Shown here: piece by piece, positions 1 through 9,066 of the stretch
How positions within the stretch are numbered: the first letter of the stretch is position 1
Layout: the number at the start of each line of letters is the position of its first letter
Source of the DNA: Crocinitomicaceae bacterium
Lineage (GTDB): Bacteria > Bacteroidota > Bacteroidia > Flavobacteriales_D > Crocinitomicaceae
Length of the DNA stretch: 64,000 nt
Assembly (NCBI GenBank): GCA_018402525.1
Contig: JAGYIR010000011.1
Coordinates: 1-64,000 of the forward strand
Direction: 5' to 3'
Translations under genes and position numbers: made by a program
Notes under the pieces: generated by a model
The model's database searches: none
What the model saw: the letters and a program-made list of their open reading frames with translations, nothing else
Told to the model about the DNA's origin: nothing

Positions 1-87
1 GGAATAAATTAATTTGTACATTTGAAATTGGATTACCTAAAAATGTCCTGTAATCCTGATGAACAAGTGACTGCCAAGATTTAAGAA

Positions 88-297
88 ATGACTTTTGATT
101 TAAAACTGTTTTATAAAGTTACATTTTGTATCAGCCTAATTGGACTGATTGTGAAATTTGCACAATACATTCAGAGGTTTTTCAATCAAATTCAGGGAGT
201 TGCATCGGCCGACAACATTCTTCAGGAAGGTGACATTTTGGTGCTGTTTGGTTCTAATAGTGATTTGCAAAGTTTTTTGAAGTTGAAAATGAGATGA
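88..297 (+). pseudogene. TrkA-C-like domain fragment (remnant or small protein)
   Basis: A 69-codon frame whose C-terminal half (QEGDILVLFGSNSDLQSF) matches the closing segment of TrkA-C domains, the ligand-sensing RCK-associated domain of potassium channels and antiporters. Family members carry this domain behind membrane or NAD-binding domains, which are missing here. An in-frame stop at 82-84 lies just before the start codon and no frame leads into it from the window edge. The stop codon overlaps the porin start (ATGA), so it could be translationally coupled. I read it as the tail of a broken transport gene; a genuine small protein is the alternative. The family call rests on one motif. 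Confidence 0.4.
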
Positions 298-1412
298 TAA
301 AAATTCAGTTAAGAGTTTTAGTTCTTGTCGTATTCTGTTTCTTTTCCGGGATTATTTTCTCTCAAAACGACAGTATCTGGCAACAAAAGCCTAGTTTGAG
401 TCTTTCTGGGTTTTTGGATGCTTATTACGTTTACGATTTCAATGAACCACCAACAAATGTGCGTCAATCCTTTTTGTTTAACCACAACCGACATAACGAG
501 TTCAATGTGAACTTAGGGTTGATAAAGTTAGGTCTTGAACACACCAAATACAGAGCAAACCTTGCGTTTCATGCAGGAACCTATGTCAATGATAATTATG
601 CAGCGGAGCCTGGATTACTGAAGAATATTTTTGAGGCGAATGTTGGGATTTCGCTCAGCAAGAAAAACAAATTTTGGTTTGATGCTGGTGTATTTCCTTC
701 TCACATTGGCTTTGAAAGTGCTATTTCGATTGATAACTGGACGTTGACCCGATCGCTGTTGGCTGAGAGTTCGCCCTACTTTTTGTCAGGCGCAAAACTG
801 ACGTACAATCCAAACGACAAGTTGGAAATTGCTGCACTGGTTGTAAATGGTTGGCAACGTATTCAGCGATTACAAGGCAATTCCATGCTGTCTTTTGGGA
901 CACAACTGAACTTCAGTCCATCTGATAAATTCACGTTTAATTGGAGCACGTTCATTGGAACCGATGATCCTGACGTACTCCGCAGAATGCGTTATTTTAA
1001 CAATCTCTACGGTCAATTTCAGTTCACTGATAAATTTGGGTTGATTACAGGCTTTGACGCAGGAGTGCAACAGACCGTTAAAGGAAGTTCTAGTTATGAG
1101 TATTGGTTGAGTCCTGTGATTATAGCACAATTTGCGATCAGTAAAACTTGGAAAACTGCTCTGAGAGGCGAATATTACGAAGATCAATGGGGTGTGATCA
1201 TTCCGACTGGCACAATGAACGTATTTCAAACAACGGGAGTTTCATTAAATGTGGACTATGCGCCTACAGAGAATATCATGTGTCGACTAGAAGGTCGCTG
1301 GCTGAATAGTAAGGACAACATTTTTCCGACCAAAGCAGCACCTACGAACAATAACTTTATTATTGGAGCTTCAATAGCTGTCAGGTTTTCAGAAGTGTTA
1401 AACGAAAAGTAA
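294..1412 (+). CDS. Outer-membrane beta-barrel porin, BBP2 (OmpL-like) family
   Basis: Predicted outer-membrane beta barrel of 372 residues. The first ~23 residues form a signal peptide ending near FSQ. The mature protein opens with SGFLDAYYVYDFNEPP, typical of the putative beta-barrel porin-2 family of Bacteroidota, and continues as alternating strands with aromatic girdle residues and Asn/Asp-rich turns (for example the region around residues 140-190). It ends with a short strand before the C-terminus. Family members are often found next to potassium or ammonium uptake genes, which agrees with the TrkA-C-like fragment that overlaps its start by four bases. The transported solute cannot be told from the sequence. 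Confidence 0.8.
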   Translation: MIKIQLRVLVLVVFCFFSGIIFSQNDSIWQQKPSLSLSGFLDAYYVYDFNEPPTNVRQSFLFNHNRHNEFNVNLGLIKLGLEHTKYRANLAFHAGTYVNDNYAAEPGLLKNIFEANVGISLSKKNKFWFDAGVFPSHIGFESAISIDNWTLTRSLLAESSPYFLSGAKLTYNPNDKLEIAALVVNGWQRIQRLQGNSMLSFGTQLNFSPSDKFTFNWSTFIGTDDPDVLRRMRYFNNLYGQFQFTDKFGLITGFDAGVQQTVKGSSSYEYWLSPVIIAQFAISKTWKTALRGEYYEDQWGVIIPTGTMNVFQTTGVSLNVDYAPTENIMCRLEGRWLNSKDNIFPTKAAPTNNNFIIGASIAVRFSEVLNEK

Positions 1413-1466
1413 GAGCGTTTATAGTTTGAAAATTCTTAGATTCGTTTATTCAGCAAATCTATTAGG

Positions 1467-1883
1467 ATGAATCCACCGACAATTACAGTTAAAGTCACTA
1501 TATCTTCTGATGAAATCAAGGTGTGGGACTATTATACAGCTCCAGAGCATATTACCCAATGGAACTTTGCCAACGACGATTGGTGTTGTCCCTCTGCGAA
1601 TAATGAATTAAGCGTAGGAGGGAAGTATGTTGCTCGAATGGAAGCAAAGAACGGTAGTTTTGGATTTGATTTCGAAGCTGTGTACGACGAAATTAGTCTT
1701 GGTGAAAAATTGAAATATACCATGTCAGATGGGAGAAGGGTGACTGTGCTTTTTATTCCGCTCAGTGATACGGTAGAAGTCAAGGTAATATTTGATGCTG
1801 ACAATGAAAATCCGTTAGGTGTTCAACAAGCTGGATGGCAGTCGATACTGAATAATTTCAAGAAGTACGTGGAGGAACATTGA
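1467..1883 (+). CDS. SRPBCC / AHSA1-domain protein
   Basis: A 138-residue cytoplasmic protein of the START-like SRPBCC fold, AHSA1 subfamily. The N-terminal strand with VWDYYTAPEHITQWNFA is the hallmark of this family (W-x-x-x-T-x-P-x-x-I-x-x-W), followed by a conserved GGKY turn near residue 50 and a C-terminal long helix (GVQQAGWQSILNNFKKYVEE). Such proteins bind hydrophobic ligands in a deep cavity; the ligand is unknown. It stands alone 54 bases after the porin and is followed by a strong hairpin terminator. Confidence 0.85.
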   Translation: MNPPTITVKVTISSDEIKVWDYYTAPEHITQWNFANDDWCCPSANNELSVGGKYVARMEAKNGSFGFDFEAVYDEISLGEKLKYTMSDGRRVTVLFIPLSDTVEVKVIFDADNENPLGVQQAGWQSILNNFKKYVEEH

Positions 1884-1916
1884 TAGAAGCGAGCTTGACG
1901 ATTTGGTTGAAATGAC

Positions 1917-1946
1917 AAAGTCCCACCTAAATAGGTGGGACTTTTT
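1917..1946. terminator. Bidirectional intrinsic terminator
   Basis: A stem of about 12 bp, AAGTCCCACCT against AGGTGGGACTT, with a short AT loop and a T run on the plus side and an A run on the other. It lies between the plus-strand SRPBCC gene and the minus-strand tRNA, so it can end both transcripts. Confidence 0.85.
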
Positions 1947-1947
1947 G

Positions 1948-2021
1948 TAGCGAGAGGGAGATTTGAACTCCCGACCTCCGGGTTATGAATCCGGCGCTCT
2001 AACCAACTGAGCTACCTCGCC
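1948..2021 (-). tRNA. tRNA-Met (CAT anticodon)
   Basis: The minus strand folds as a complete cloverleaf: acceptor GGCGAGG paired with TCTCGCT (G-U at both ends), D-arm with AGCTCAGTTGGTTAGAGC, anticodon stem around the loop TTCATAA, and a T-arm with GGGAG TTCAAAT CTCCC. The anticodon is CAT. Discriminator A follows; CCA is not encoded. Elongator Met is the simplest reading, but a tRNA-Ile2 with a modified C34 has the same gene anticodon and is not excluded. Confidence 0.93.
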
Positions 2022-2087
2022 ATTTATGCTTAAATGCGGGTGCAAATATAGCAGTATTTTTATTTCAAACAAGGATTTTACAAGAAT

Positions 2088-3803
2088 CTACGCGGATAAT
2101 TTGGTTAATTCCGTTTCGACAAAATCAGCGAGTTCTTTTAAGTGATTCACCTTGAAGTTGAATTCAATTCCCGCTACCTTGTAAATTTCTGGAATAGAGC
2201 GGGTATAGGCCAAACTGAGCGCCTCCTTGTACTGCTGAATAGCTTTTGAATTGTTCTCCAAGCTATTTTTCCATACGCCAAGTGCCCCCAATTGTGCAAT
2301 TCCATATTCGATGTAATAAAACGGAACTTCAAAAATGTGCAGTTGACGCTGCCAAGAATTGGATAACATGTCCTCAAATCCTGTCCAGTCCGTTAAACCT
2401 GTTCCATATTCTTTTCCTAATTCTACCCATTTTTCGGCACGTTCAACATCGGTGTGATTGAAATTTACGTACAACCAATGTTGGAATTCATCGACTTGTG
2501 CGATCCAAGGTAAAATTTTCAAGATGGTTTCTAACTGTTCTTTCTTTGCACGTTTGAAATCATCTGGATTCGTGTAAAACTGATTCCATTTCTCCATCGA
2601 CAGCAATTCCATTGACATTGAAGCTAGTTCAGCAACTTCAGAAGGTAAATTCTTAAATCCTGTTAATTCCAGATCGCGGCTTAAAAATGAGTGAATGGCA
2701 TGTCCACCTTCGTGTACCATGGTCACTAAATCGTTTGTAGATCCGACAGCATTCATAAAGATAAATGGAACCCCGATTTCGTAAAGCGGATAGTTGTATC
2801 CACCTGGTGATTTACCTTCTTTGGATTCTAAATCTAAGTGATTCATGGCATTCATGGTACTCAAACAATCTCCAAAATATGGATCGATTTCATTGAACAT
2901 AGTTATAGTTCCTTGCAAAAGTTCTTCTCCTGTTGTAAAAGGTTTTAGTGGCTGTTTTCCTTCTGGATCGACTTCCAAATCCCACGGTTTAAATTTCTTT
3001 TTTCCTAGTTTGTCAAGTCGTTCTTGTTGAATTTTCTTCACAATCGGAACGATAACAGACTTTACTGATGTATGGAAATCATAGCAATCCTGCACTGAAT
3101 AGTCAAAACGACCGAGTGCTTCCATCATGTAGTCTCGAAAATTGTCAAAACCAGCATTTACCGCGACTTGATGTCTCTTTTTGAGTAGCGAGTTGAACAA
3201 TTCGTTGAAAGCGTCTACATCTTCACGTCTGCGATCAGCAATTTTCTCGAATACTTCCTTTCGGATGGATTCATCGGTTTCTTTGAGGAGTTGTGATGCT
3301 TTTTGCATCGTCATTTTCTCTCCCTTGTACTCAATTGTTTGTGCTGCAGCGATGGAACCAAATTTTTGACTTTCCTCAGCAATCTCCGAGATGATGGGAA
3401 TATTCTGTTCGCGATAAAGTTCAAGCGATTTACGAACACTTCTGAAAAGAATTGCATATGCTGGATCATTTTCAAGCTCATTTGTAAACGGTGAAGCATT
3501 GAGTTTTCTATTCAATTGATCTTCCAGGGGAGCAATTTTCGGTTGAATCTCGCTGACAAAAAACGAGTACGATTTGCTCAGTTCTTCATCACGTGTGTCA
3601 ATTGACATTTTGATGTATCGCCAAGCAGCGTCTTCCTCTAAGATCGCTTCTAGTTCACTATGGTCTTTTAACCATTGGATGAATGCTTCTTTTGTCTCAA
3701 TGGAACGATTGAGCAAGTTATTAAAATACACTTCAATTGATTGCCAGTCGTTGATTGTCAATGATGCATCGACAAAATGGCGTTGTGGTCTCTCTATCTG
3801 CAT
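2088..3803 (-). CDS. M3 family oligoendopeptidase
   Basis: Zinc metallopeptidase of the M3 (oligoendopeptidase F / thimet) family, 571 residues from the ATG at 3803; a TTG six bases upstream is in frame but less likely. The catalytic HEGGH motif is at residues 364-368, inside TMVHEGGHAIHSFLSRDLEL, and a downstream glutamate (SEVAELASMSMELL) supplies the third zinc ligand as in the family. There is no signal peptide, so it acts in the cytoplasm on short peptides. It follows the DUF5606 gene, but a terminator hairpin between them ends only a few bases before its start codon. Confidence 0.93.
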   Translation of the reverse strand: MQIERPQRHFVDASLTINDWQSIEVYFNNLLNRSIETKEAFIQWLKDHSELEAILEEDAAWRYIKMSIDTRDEELSKSYSFFVSEIQPKIAPLEDQLNRKLNASPFTNELENDPAYAILFRSVRKSLELYREQNIPIISEIAEESQKFGSIAAAQTIEYKGEKMTMQKASQLLKETDESIRKEVFEKIADRRREDVDAFNELFNSLLKKRHQVAVNAGFDNFRDYMMEALGRFDYSVQDCYDFHTSVKSVIVPIVKKIQQERLDKLGKKKFKPWDLEVDPEGKQPLKPFTTGEELLQGTITMFNEIDPYFGDCLSTMNAMNHLDLESKEGKSPGGYNYPLYEIGVPFIFMNAVGSTNDLVTMVHEGGHAIHSFLSRDLELTGFKNLPSEVAELASMSMELLSMEKWNQFYTNPDDFKRAKKEQLETILKILPWIAQVDEFQHWLYVNFNHTDVERAEKWVELGKEYGTGLTDWTGFEDMLSNSWQRQLHIFEVPFYYIEYGIAQLGALGVWKNSLENNSKAIQQYKEALSLAYTRSIPEIYKVAGIEFNFKVNHLKELADFVETELTKLSA

Positions 3804-3807
3804 GGGC

Positions 3808-3838
3808 AAAAAAAAGCGTCAACCTTGGACTGACGCTT
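3808..3838 (-). terminator. Intrinsic terminator after the DUF5606 gene
   Basis: On the minus strand AAGCGTCA pairs with TGACGCTT (8 bp, 9-base loop) followed by eight T. It begins 8 bases after the DUF5606 stop codon. Its T run ends four bases before the ATG of the M3 peptidase gene, so it also forms part of that gene's 5' leader if there is read-through. Confidence 0.8.
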
Positions 3839-3845
3839 ATAACTA

Positions 3846-4439
3846 TTATTTATTGGTTGTATTCTTTTTCGGTGCGACCTTCTTTGGTGCGGATTTCACA
3901 GCTGATTTACTAGCCGTTGATTTAGCTGTTGTTGCGGCTGGTTTTTTCTTTGCTGCTGTTTTTTTTGCTGATGCTTTCTTTTCAGCACCTTCTTCAGCTT
4001 CGGCTTTCGTTTCCTTTTTGACTGCTTTTTCTTTCGCAGCTGGTTTCTTATCTTCAGCAGGTTTTAAGTTACCGGACTTAAGCAATAGGTTGTACCATTG
4101 GAATAATTTCTTGATATCAGAAGGGTAGACGCGCTCTTCGTCATAGTTTGGTAGAATGTCCGTCAAGAAATCTTGCAAGATGGCAATATCTTCTTTGTGT
4201 GAAGGAGCTTCAGCTTCACCTTGTTTTGCATGAATTTCGGCAAATATTTCTTTCAATGGTTTATCATCTTCGTGCGTGTAGATACTTATATCTTCAAGCG
4301 CAGAAATACGATCGGTAGAGTAGGCAGGGAATCTTTTTTTATCCACAAGAGATTCAACAATGATGCTGTTTTTTCCTTGTGCGATAACTTTAAATAATCC
4401 CGGTCTCCCTGAAATTGAAATAATACCTGATAAATCCAT
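3846..4439 (-). CDS. DUF5606 protein with Lys/Ala-rich tail
   Basis: A 197-residue cytoplasmic protein. Residues 1-135 match the DUF5606 domain of Bacteroidota: an N-terminal SH3-like barrel (MDLSGIISISGRPGLFKV) and a helical segment with FLTDILPNYDEERVYPSDIK. From about residue 135 the chain becomes low-complexity Lys/Ala/Thr repeats (KKASAKKTAAKKKPA), resembling histone-H1-like tails that bind nucleic acid. The domain's function is not known; nucleic-acid binding is inferred from the tail alone. It is preceded by the minus-strand S8 peptidase, 49 bases away. Confidence 0.8.
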   Translation of the reverse strand: MDLSGIISISGRPGLFKVIAQGKNSIIVESLVDKKRFPAYSTDRISALEDISIYTHEDDKPLKEIFAEIHAKQGEAEAPSHKEDIAILQDFLTDILPNYDEERVYPSDIKKLFQWYNLLLKSGNLKPAEDKKPAAKEKAVKKETKAEAEEGAEKKASAKKTAAKKKPAATTAKSTASKSAVKSAPKKVAPKKNTTNK

Positions 4440-4488
4440 AAAGTAATTTTTTTGAATGCCAAAAATAGAAACTTCTTTCGTTTTAGAC

Positions 4489-6822
4489 TTACAATCTTAT
4501 TATTTTTGAATAAAATGTTCCTGTTTCTGTGCTGATCTTGAGTGTGTACGTTCCTTTTGCGACACTATTGAGTGAATAATTATTGCCTGAGTTTCGTTTT
4601 AAATCAATTATTTCTCCATTCATATTTATTAAAACAGCAGTATTAATCACTTCATCCAACTTTATTTCAATGTTATTGTCTGAAGGATTAGGAAACACTG
4701 TAACCTCGTAATTCTCCAATTCGTTTAAATTGGCTGTCACAACAATTGGCAAGGAAATCGAGGAGCACCCGTCGGTGTTATATACCTCCACCTGGTATTC
4801 GCCATATGGAGGCGTTACAACTAGTTCTTGATCGTTTTCACCTGGTATACTTGAACCATCAAGGAGCCAATTAAAGTATGTCCCAGAGGAAGCGACCAAA
4901 CTTGAAGGCATACTTGGCGAGATGGTTGGAATTGATGGAAGCGTTTGTTGTAATAAAGCGTTCAACGCGTGAATTTTACCGTATCCGTAAGCATTGTTGG
5001 GAACCGACCCGGTAAAACCATCAACATAAGCTGAATTGTGAATGTCATCCAAAAAATCTTGATAGCTGGCGCGGTTGCATCTTTCCAAATAAAGGGCGGC
5101 GATTCCGGCCACTACAGGAGCTGACATCGATGTTCCACCATTTCTACCATGCATTCCTCCAGAGTCAATTGCAGCATTGTATGCAGGGTTCATTAAAATC
5201 CATACCGGTGCAGTTGCCAAGGAAATATCCCCAGCAGCAGTGATGTCTGGTTTTATCACATTATGACGATTTGGTCCTTTACTCGAATTCACGCTCAATT
5301 CACCAACCATGGGTGGCACAGCGGGCGCATAGGTATTGAGGTTTTTATCGATGTGCGAAAGTCGATTGCGCATATTACCAACAGAAACAACTTTCTCAGA
5401 GCAGTTCCAGGACGAAACAATACTTTGATTTTTATCGGGTGCTACATAGTAAATTGAATCTGGAAACTCAGCTAAAGGAGGAGCCTGAGCAAACATACTG
5501 TTTAGTCCAAATTCGATACCACTCCATAAATCATAGCTTCCGGAACCTGTAGTTTCAAATCGATATCGGTAATTCGTAGAATCCACTCGCGTGAGAATTT
5601 GAAGTTGTAAATTATTACCCACAATATTGCTGTAAATTTCTATCGTCGCAAGTCGGTTTGAGCCATTCCAGATCGTGTCAAAAATGGTAGTGCCTATTGA
5701 TGACATTGCACCATGAAACGCTGTTCGACCTCTAAAATCCCAATTAGGTCCTTCCGTATCAGCTCCCATTGCCACGTCAAAAGTAGCCTCTGACAGGTCA
5801 GTCCAAAGGTCAAAAAATATAGTGTTAGCTCCCATTTGAGCACTCGTTGCAGGATTATTTGCAAACCATACAAAATTGGTGTCTGAAGTCACATCGCTTC
5901 GCTGGTGGTAAGGACCATAATTTCCTGAATTACCAGCTGCTCCAACAATAATTCGACCTGGTTTTTCATCCAAAAGGGCTTCCATCATTTCTGAGGCGGG
6001 ATCATTTCCGTCGTGACTACCAAGATAACTTCCAACACTTAAATTTACCACTGCAGGTAATCCGAGTGAATCAGCGACTTTAAAGATGTAATCGCAGGCA
6101 TCTGCAACGGTCAAAGTCCAATTTGGTCTCGAAAAGGATGTTTTCACAATAATAATGGATGATTCTGGAGCCATACCTTTGTTTTGTCCGTTCGCAGATC
6201 CATTTCCGGAGCCTTGTCCTGCGACTGTTGTTCCATGTCCCTGATTATCCATGCTTGTGCAAGTCAAATTGTTTATTGCTGTACTGTCCCAAGCAAATCC
6301 ATATCCATAGGGTTGAGGAGAGTTTACATCATCGGGCATGGATTGATCCCAAAATCGAATGATGCGCGTACTACCGTCACTGTTTTTAAAGTCATCATGA
6401 TTAAAGTCGGCACCCGTGTCCACGTAACCAATAATAACACCATTACCTGTGTACGCGGTACCAAGTCCACCAGCTCCGGCATGCACTTCATCGACAAAAT
6501 GATGCAATCTAGCAGTATCGCTCATTAAGCTTGGTGGAGCGAATTCAAAATAATAATTCGTCAAATCTCCATTCGCGTATTTTTCTTGAATCCATTCAGG
6601 CGTGGCAGTGACAAACAACCAATTATCTGTCGCAAACTTAATGGTGATTGCTTCACGTTCAAGCAATTGATAATTCTTTTCATTTGAAGGAACACAAAAG
6701 GTTGTTTTTTCGCTGGGATTTTTTTTCAGAAGTTCTTTGAATCCAAGCTTTTGAGCATTACTTGAAAATTGCAGTATCGTTGCAAGTATGCATACAGCAA
6801 GCAGTTGTAAGTGTTTTACCAT
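4489..6822 (-). CDS. Secreted S8 (subtilisin) peptidase with T9SS sorting domain
   Basis: A 777-residue secreted serine protease. Signal peptide at residues 1-23 (ending SNAQ). The subtilisin triad is Asp135 (IGYVDTGADFNHDDF), His196 (DNQGHGTTVAG) and Ser565 (GGTSMSAPVVAGIAALY). After a short PKD-like segment, the last ~75 residues (from VFPNPSDNNIEI) form a type A T9SS C-terminal sorting domain, which directs export across the outer membrane through the gliding-linked secretion system and is normally cleaved there. It is divergent from a second S8 peptidase gene that lacks this domain. Substrate unknown. Confidence 0.93.
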   Translation of the reverse strand: MVKHLQLLAVCILATILQFSSNAQKLGFKELLKKNPSEKTTFCVPSNEKNYQLLEREAITIKFATDNWLFVTATPEWIQEKYANGDLTNYYFEFAPPSLMSDTARLHHFVDEVHAGAGGLGTAYTGNGVIIGYVDTGADFNHDDFKNSDGSTRIIRFWDQSMPDDVNSPQPYGYGFAWDSTAINNLTCTSMDNQGHGTTVAGQGSGNGSANGQNKGMAPESSIIIVKTSFSRPNWTLTVADACDYIFKVADSLGLPAVVNLSVGSYLGSHDGNDPASEMMEALLDEKPGRIIVGAAGNSGNYGPYHQRSDVTSDTNFVWFANNPATSAQMGANTIFFDLWTDLSEATFDVAMGADTEGPNWDFRGRTAFHGAMSSIGTTIFDTIWNGSNRLATIEIYSNIVGNNLQLQILTRVDSTNYRYRFETTGSGSYDLWSGIEFGLNSMFAQAPPLAEFPDSIYYVAPDKNQSIVSSWNCSEKVVSVGNMRNRLSHIDKNLNTYAPAVPPMVGELSVNSSKGPNRHNVIKPDITAAGDISLATAPVWILMNPAYNAAIDSGGMHGRNGGTSMSAPVVAGIAALYLERCNRASYQDFLDDIHNSAYVDGFTGSVPNNAYGYGKIHALNALLQQTLPSIPTISPSMPSSLVASSGTYFNWLLDGSSIPGENDQELVVTPPYGEYQVEVYNTDGCSSISLPIVVTANLNELENYEVTVFPNPSDNNIEIKLDEVINTAVLINMNGEIIDLKRNSGNNYSLNSVAKGTYTLKISTETGTFYSKIIRL

Positions 6823-6936
6823 TGGTCATTGATTTATACCTTATAGACGTAAATATACACCGAATCGTTAATTTTTTAGTTATGATCAAATAAATAGTTT
6901 TAATTTTAAGCCAGAAATTTTTTAGATAGAAAACAT

Positions 6937-8511
6937 ATGAACAAAATTGTCATCAAATTATCATTAAGTCTTTTCGCTTTTGGATTCACAAACTTAGTTT
7001 TTGGTCAAGAGGTTGACAAGTCAGTATTAAACTGGTACAACGGGAAAGCTGGTATGCAAACTGAAAAGGCATACAAAAAGGTAAAAAAGAAAAAGTCAAC
7101 TACAGTTATCGTTGCTATTATCGATTCAGGAATGGATATTGAGCACGAAGATTTGAAAGGGAAAATTTGGACCAATACAAAAGAAATTCCTGGCAATGGC
7201 ATTGACGATGATGGCAATGGTTATATTGATGACATTCACGGATGGAACTTTCTAGGGAATAGCAGTGGAGAGAACGCCAACGATATGCGTTTGGAAAAAA
7301 CTAGAATTCTGGCTAATCTTTCTCAAAAAGCAGCATCAGAATCGTTGACTGAGGATGAACAAGCGTTGTTGGACGAAGTAAAAGCATCTGTTGAAGAAGA
7401 TAGAGCAAAGTATGAAGGGTATTTGGCTCAAATGGATATGATGGGTCCTATGTTGGCAAATATCCCGTCGATGGTAGCTGCTGAAATTGGAAAGGAAAAT
7501 TATACAGAAAAGGACTTAAAGAAGTGGAAGGCACCGGCTGAAAAACAGCAAATTAAGCAATTGGCTTTGGCAATTTTGTCAGGAGATCTATCTGAGGAGT
7601 CGATTAAACAGCAAAAAGAGCAACTTCAAAACATGTTGGATACGCATTTAAATCCAGATTTTGACGGTAGAGCAATTGTTGGTGATAATCCTGATGATTT
7701 TTCGGATGTAAACTACGGAAATAATGATGTTGAAGGTCCAGATGCATTGCACGGTACTCACGTTGGTGGTATTGTTGGCTCGATTCGAGGGAATAAGCTT
7801 GGAGGAGATGGTGTTGCGAACAATGTATTGTTAATGTCACTTAGAGCTGTTCCGAATGGAGATGAGTTTGATAAGGACATTGCTTTGGCTATTCGTTATG
7901 CAGTTGACAATGGTGCTAGCATCATCAACATGTCATTTGGTAAGGCATATTCACCTCATCAAAAGGAAGTTTACGAGGCATTTGCGTATGCTGATTCCAA
8001 AGGTGTTTTATGTATTCACGCTGCTGGAAATGATCACAAGGACATTGATGTAGAGCCAAATTATCCAACATCGCGTTATGTTTTTCAAACGGAGAAATTG
8101 GATCATTTTCTAACAATTGGTTCTTCTACAAAAGAGACGGAAGAAAAATTACCTTCACCATTTTCGAACTATGGTCAGCAGACTGTCGATGTTTTTGCTC
8201 CTGGATCAGAGATTTACAATACAGTACCTCAAAGTGAATATGCTACATTACAAGGAACATCCATGGCATGTCCAATGGTGTCTGGAGCTGCAGCGTTCTT
8301 GAAATCGTATTTCCCAGAGAAAACCATGAAAGAAATTGCTGAATTATTGTTATCATCTTCTCGTTCATACAAAGGTGTGATGCAAACTCATCCAAACACA
8401 AAGGAAATGGTTGATTTTGGAACCCTTTCGGTAACAGGTGGAGTTGTTGATTTATACAATGCTGTAATGGTGTTGTTAGCAGAGGAGAAAGCAGCGAAAT
8501 CTAAGAAATAA
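6937..8511 (+). CDS. S8 family (subtilisin-like) peptidase
   Basis: A 524-residue exported serine protease. Signal peptide to about residue 24 (LVFGQ). Triad Asp63 (VAIIDSGMDIEHEDLKG), His272 (ALHGTHVGGIVGS) and Ser442 (QGTSMACPMVSGAAAF). Between Asp and His there is an unusually long spacer of ~210 residues, rich in Lys/Glu helices (residues ~115-220), probably a coiled-coil insertion. There is no T9SS domain, so it probably stays in the periplasm or is released differently. It is divergent from the other S8 gene and ends in a strong terminator. Confidence 0.92.
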   Translation: MNKIVIKLSLSLFAFGFTNLVFGQEVDKSVLNWYNGKAGMQTEKAYKKVKKKKSTTVIVAIIDSGMDIEHEDLKGKIWTNTKEIPGNGIDDDGNGYIDDIHGWNFLGNSSGENANDMRLEKTRILANLSQKAASESLTEDEQALLDEVKASVEEDRAKYEGYLAQMDMMGPMLANIPSMVAAEIGKENYTEKDLKKWKAPAEKQQIKQLALAILSGDLSEESIKQQKEQLQNMLDTHLNPDFDGRAIVGDNPDDFSDVNYGNNDVEGPDALHGTHVGGIVGSIRGNKLGGDGVANNVLLMSLRAVPNGDEFDKDIALAIRYAVDNGASIINMSFGKAYSPHQKEVYEAFAYADSKGVLCIHAAGNDHKDIDVEPNYPTSRYVFQTEKLDHFLTIGSSTKETEEKLPSPFSNYGQQTVDVFAPGSEIYNTVPQSEYATLQGTSMACPMVSGAAAFLKSYFPEKTMKEIAELLLSSSRSYKGVMQTHPNTKEMVDFGTLSVTGGVVDLYNAVMVLLAEEKAAKSKK

Positions 8512-8530
8512 AGAATAATTATTTAATGAT

Positions 8531-8565
8531 AAGGTTGTTGGACAATGTCTGACAACCTTTTTTTA
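8531..8565 (+). terminator. Intrinsic terminator of the S8 peptidase gene
   Basis: AGGTTGT pairs with ACAACCT around an ~11-base loop and is followed by seven T, 20 bases after the stop codon. Confidence 0.85.
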
Positions 8566-8575
8566 TTCATGAGAT

Positions 8576-8974
8576 ATGAAGAAAATGATGCTTGTTTTAT
8601 TTGGATTTGTTCCTTTAGTTGTAAATTCTCAACTCGACCGACTAGTAGATGATTGGCATAAAGCGGCATCTGAAGCTAATTTTGACGCATATTTTGGTGC
8701 GTTAACAGATGATTTTATTTTTTTAGGTACGGCGCCTGGTGAACGTTGGAGCAAAGAGGAGTTTGCTTCCTTTTCCAAACCTTATTTCGATAAAGGGCAG
8801 GCTTGGGATTTTAAGTCAAAGGACCGTCATTGGATGTTTTCTGCGGACAAGAAAATGGCGTGGTTTGATGAGGATCTTGAAACTTGGATGGAAGGTTGCC
8901 GGGGAAGTGGAATTTTGGTAAAGAGGAAAGGTGAGTGGAAGCTGGTCTATTACAATCTTAACCGTCCTCATTGA
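8576..8974 (+). CDS. Exported SnoaL/NTF2-like domain protein
   Basis: A 132-residue protein with a signal peptide (residues 1-18, MKKMMLVLFGFVPLVVNS). The rest follows the NTF2-like cone fold, SnoaL_3 type: helix LVDDWHKAASEANFDAYFGAL, then TDDFIFLGTAPGERWSKEEFASF, and C-terminal strands ending GILVKRKGEWKLVYYNLN. Known proteins of this fold are small enzymes or ligand carriers; no catalytic set can be assigned. The start lies directly after the preceding gene's terminator, so it needs its own promoter or read-through. Confidence 0.8.
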   Translation: MKKMMLVLFGFVPLVVNSQLDRLVDDWHKAASEANFDAYFGALTDDFIFLGTAPGERWSKEEFASFSKPYFDKGQAWDFKSKDRHWMFSADKKMAWFDEDLETWMEGCRGSGILVKRKGEWKLVYYNLNRPH

Positions 8975-9018
8975 AAATGAAAAGATTCAGGAGTTCATTG
9001 AGCTTCGGAAACAATAAA

Positions 9019-9045
9019 AAAGGAGGTAATGATTTTACCTCCTTT
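9019..9045. terminator. Hairpin terminator between convergent genes
   Basis: An 11 bp perfect stem, AAAGGAGGTAA with TTACCTCCTTT, and a 5-base loop. The A run on the plus strand gives a T run for minus-strand transcripts, so it mainly ends the 9067-9486 gene. A nearly identical stem recurs at 25711-25736. Confidence 0.8.
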
Positions 9046-9066
9046 ATAACTTAAATTATGTAGTAG

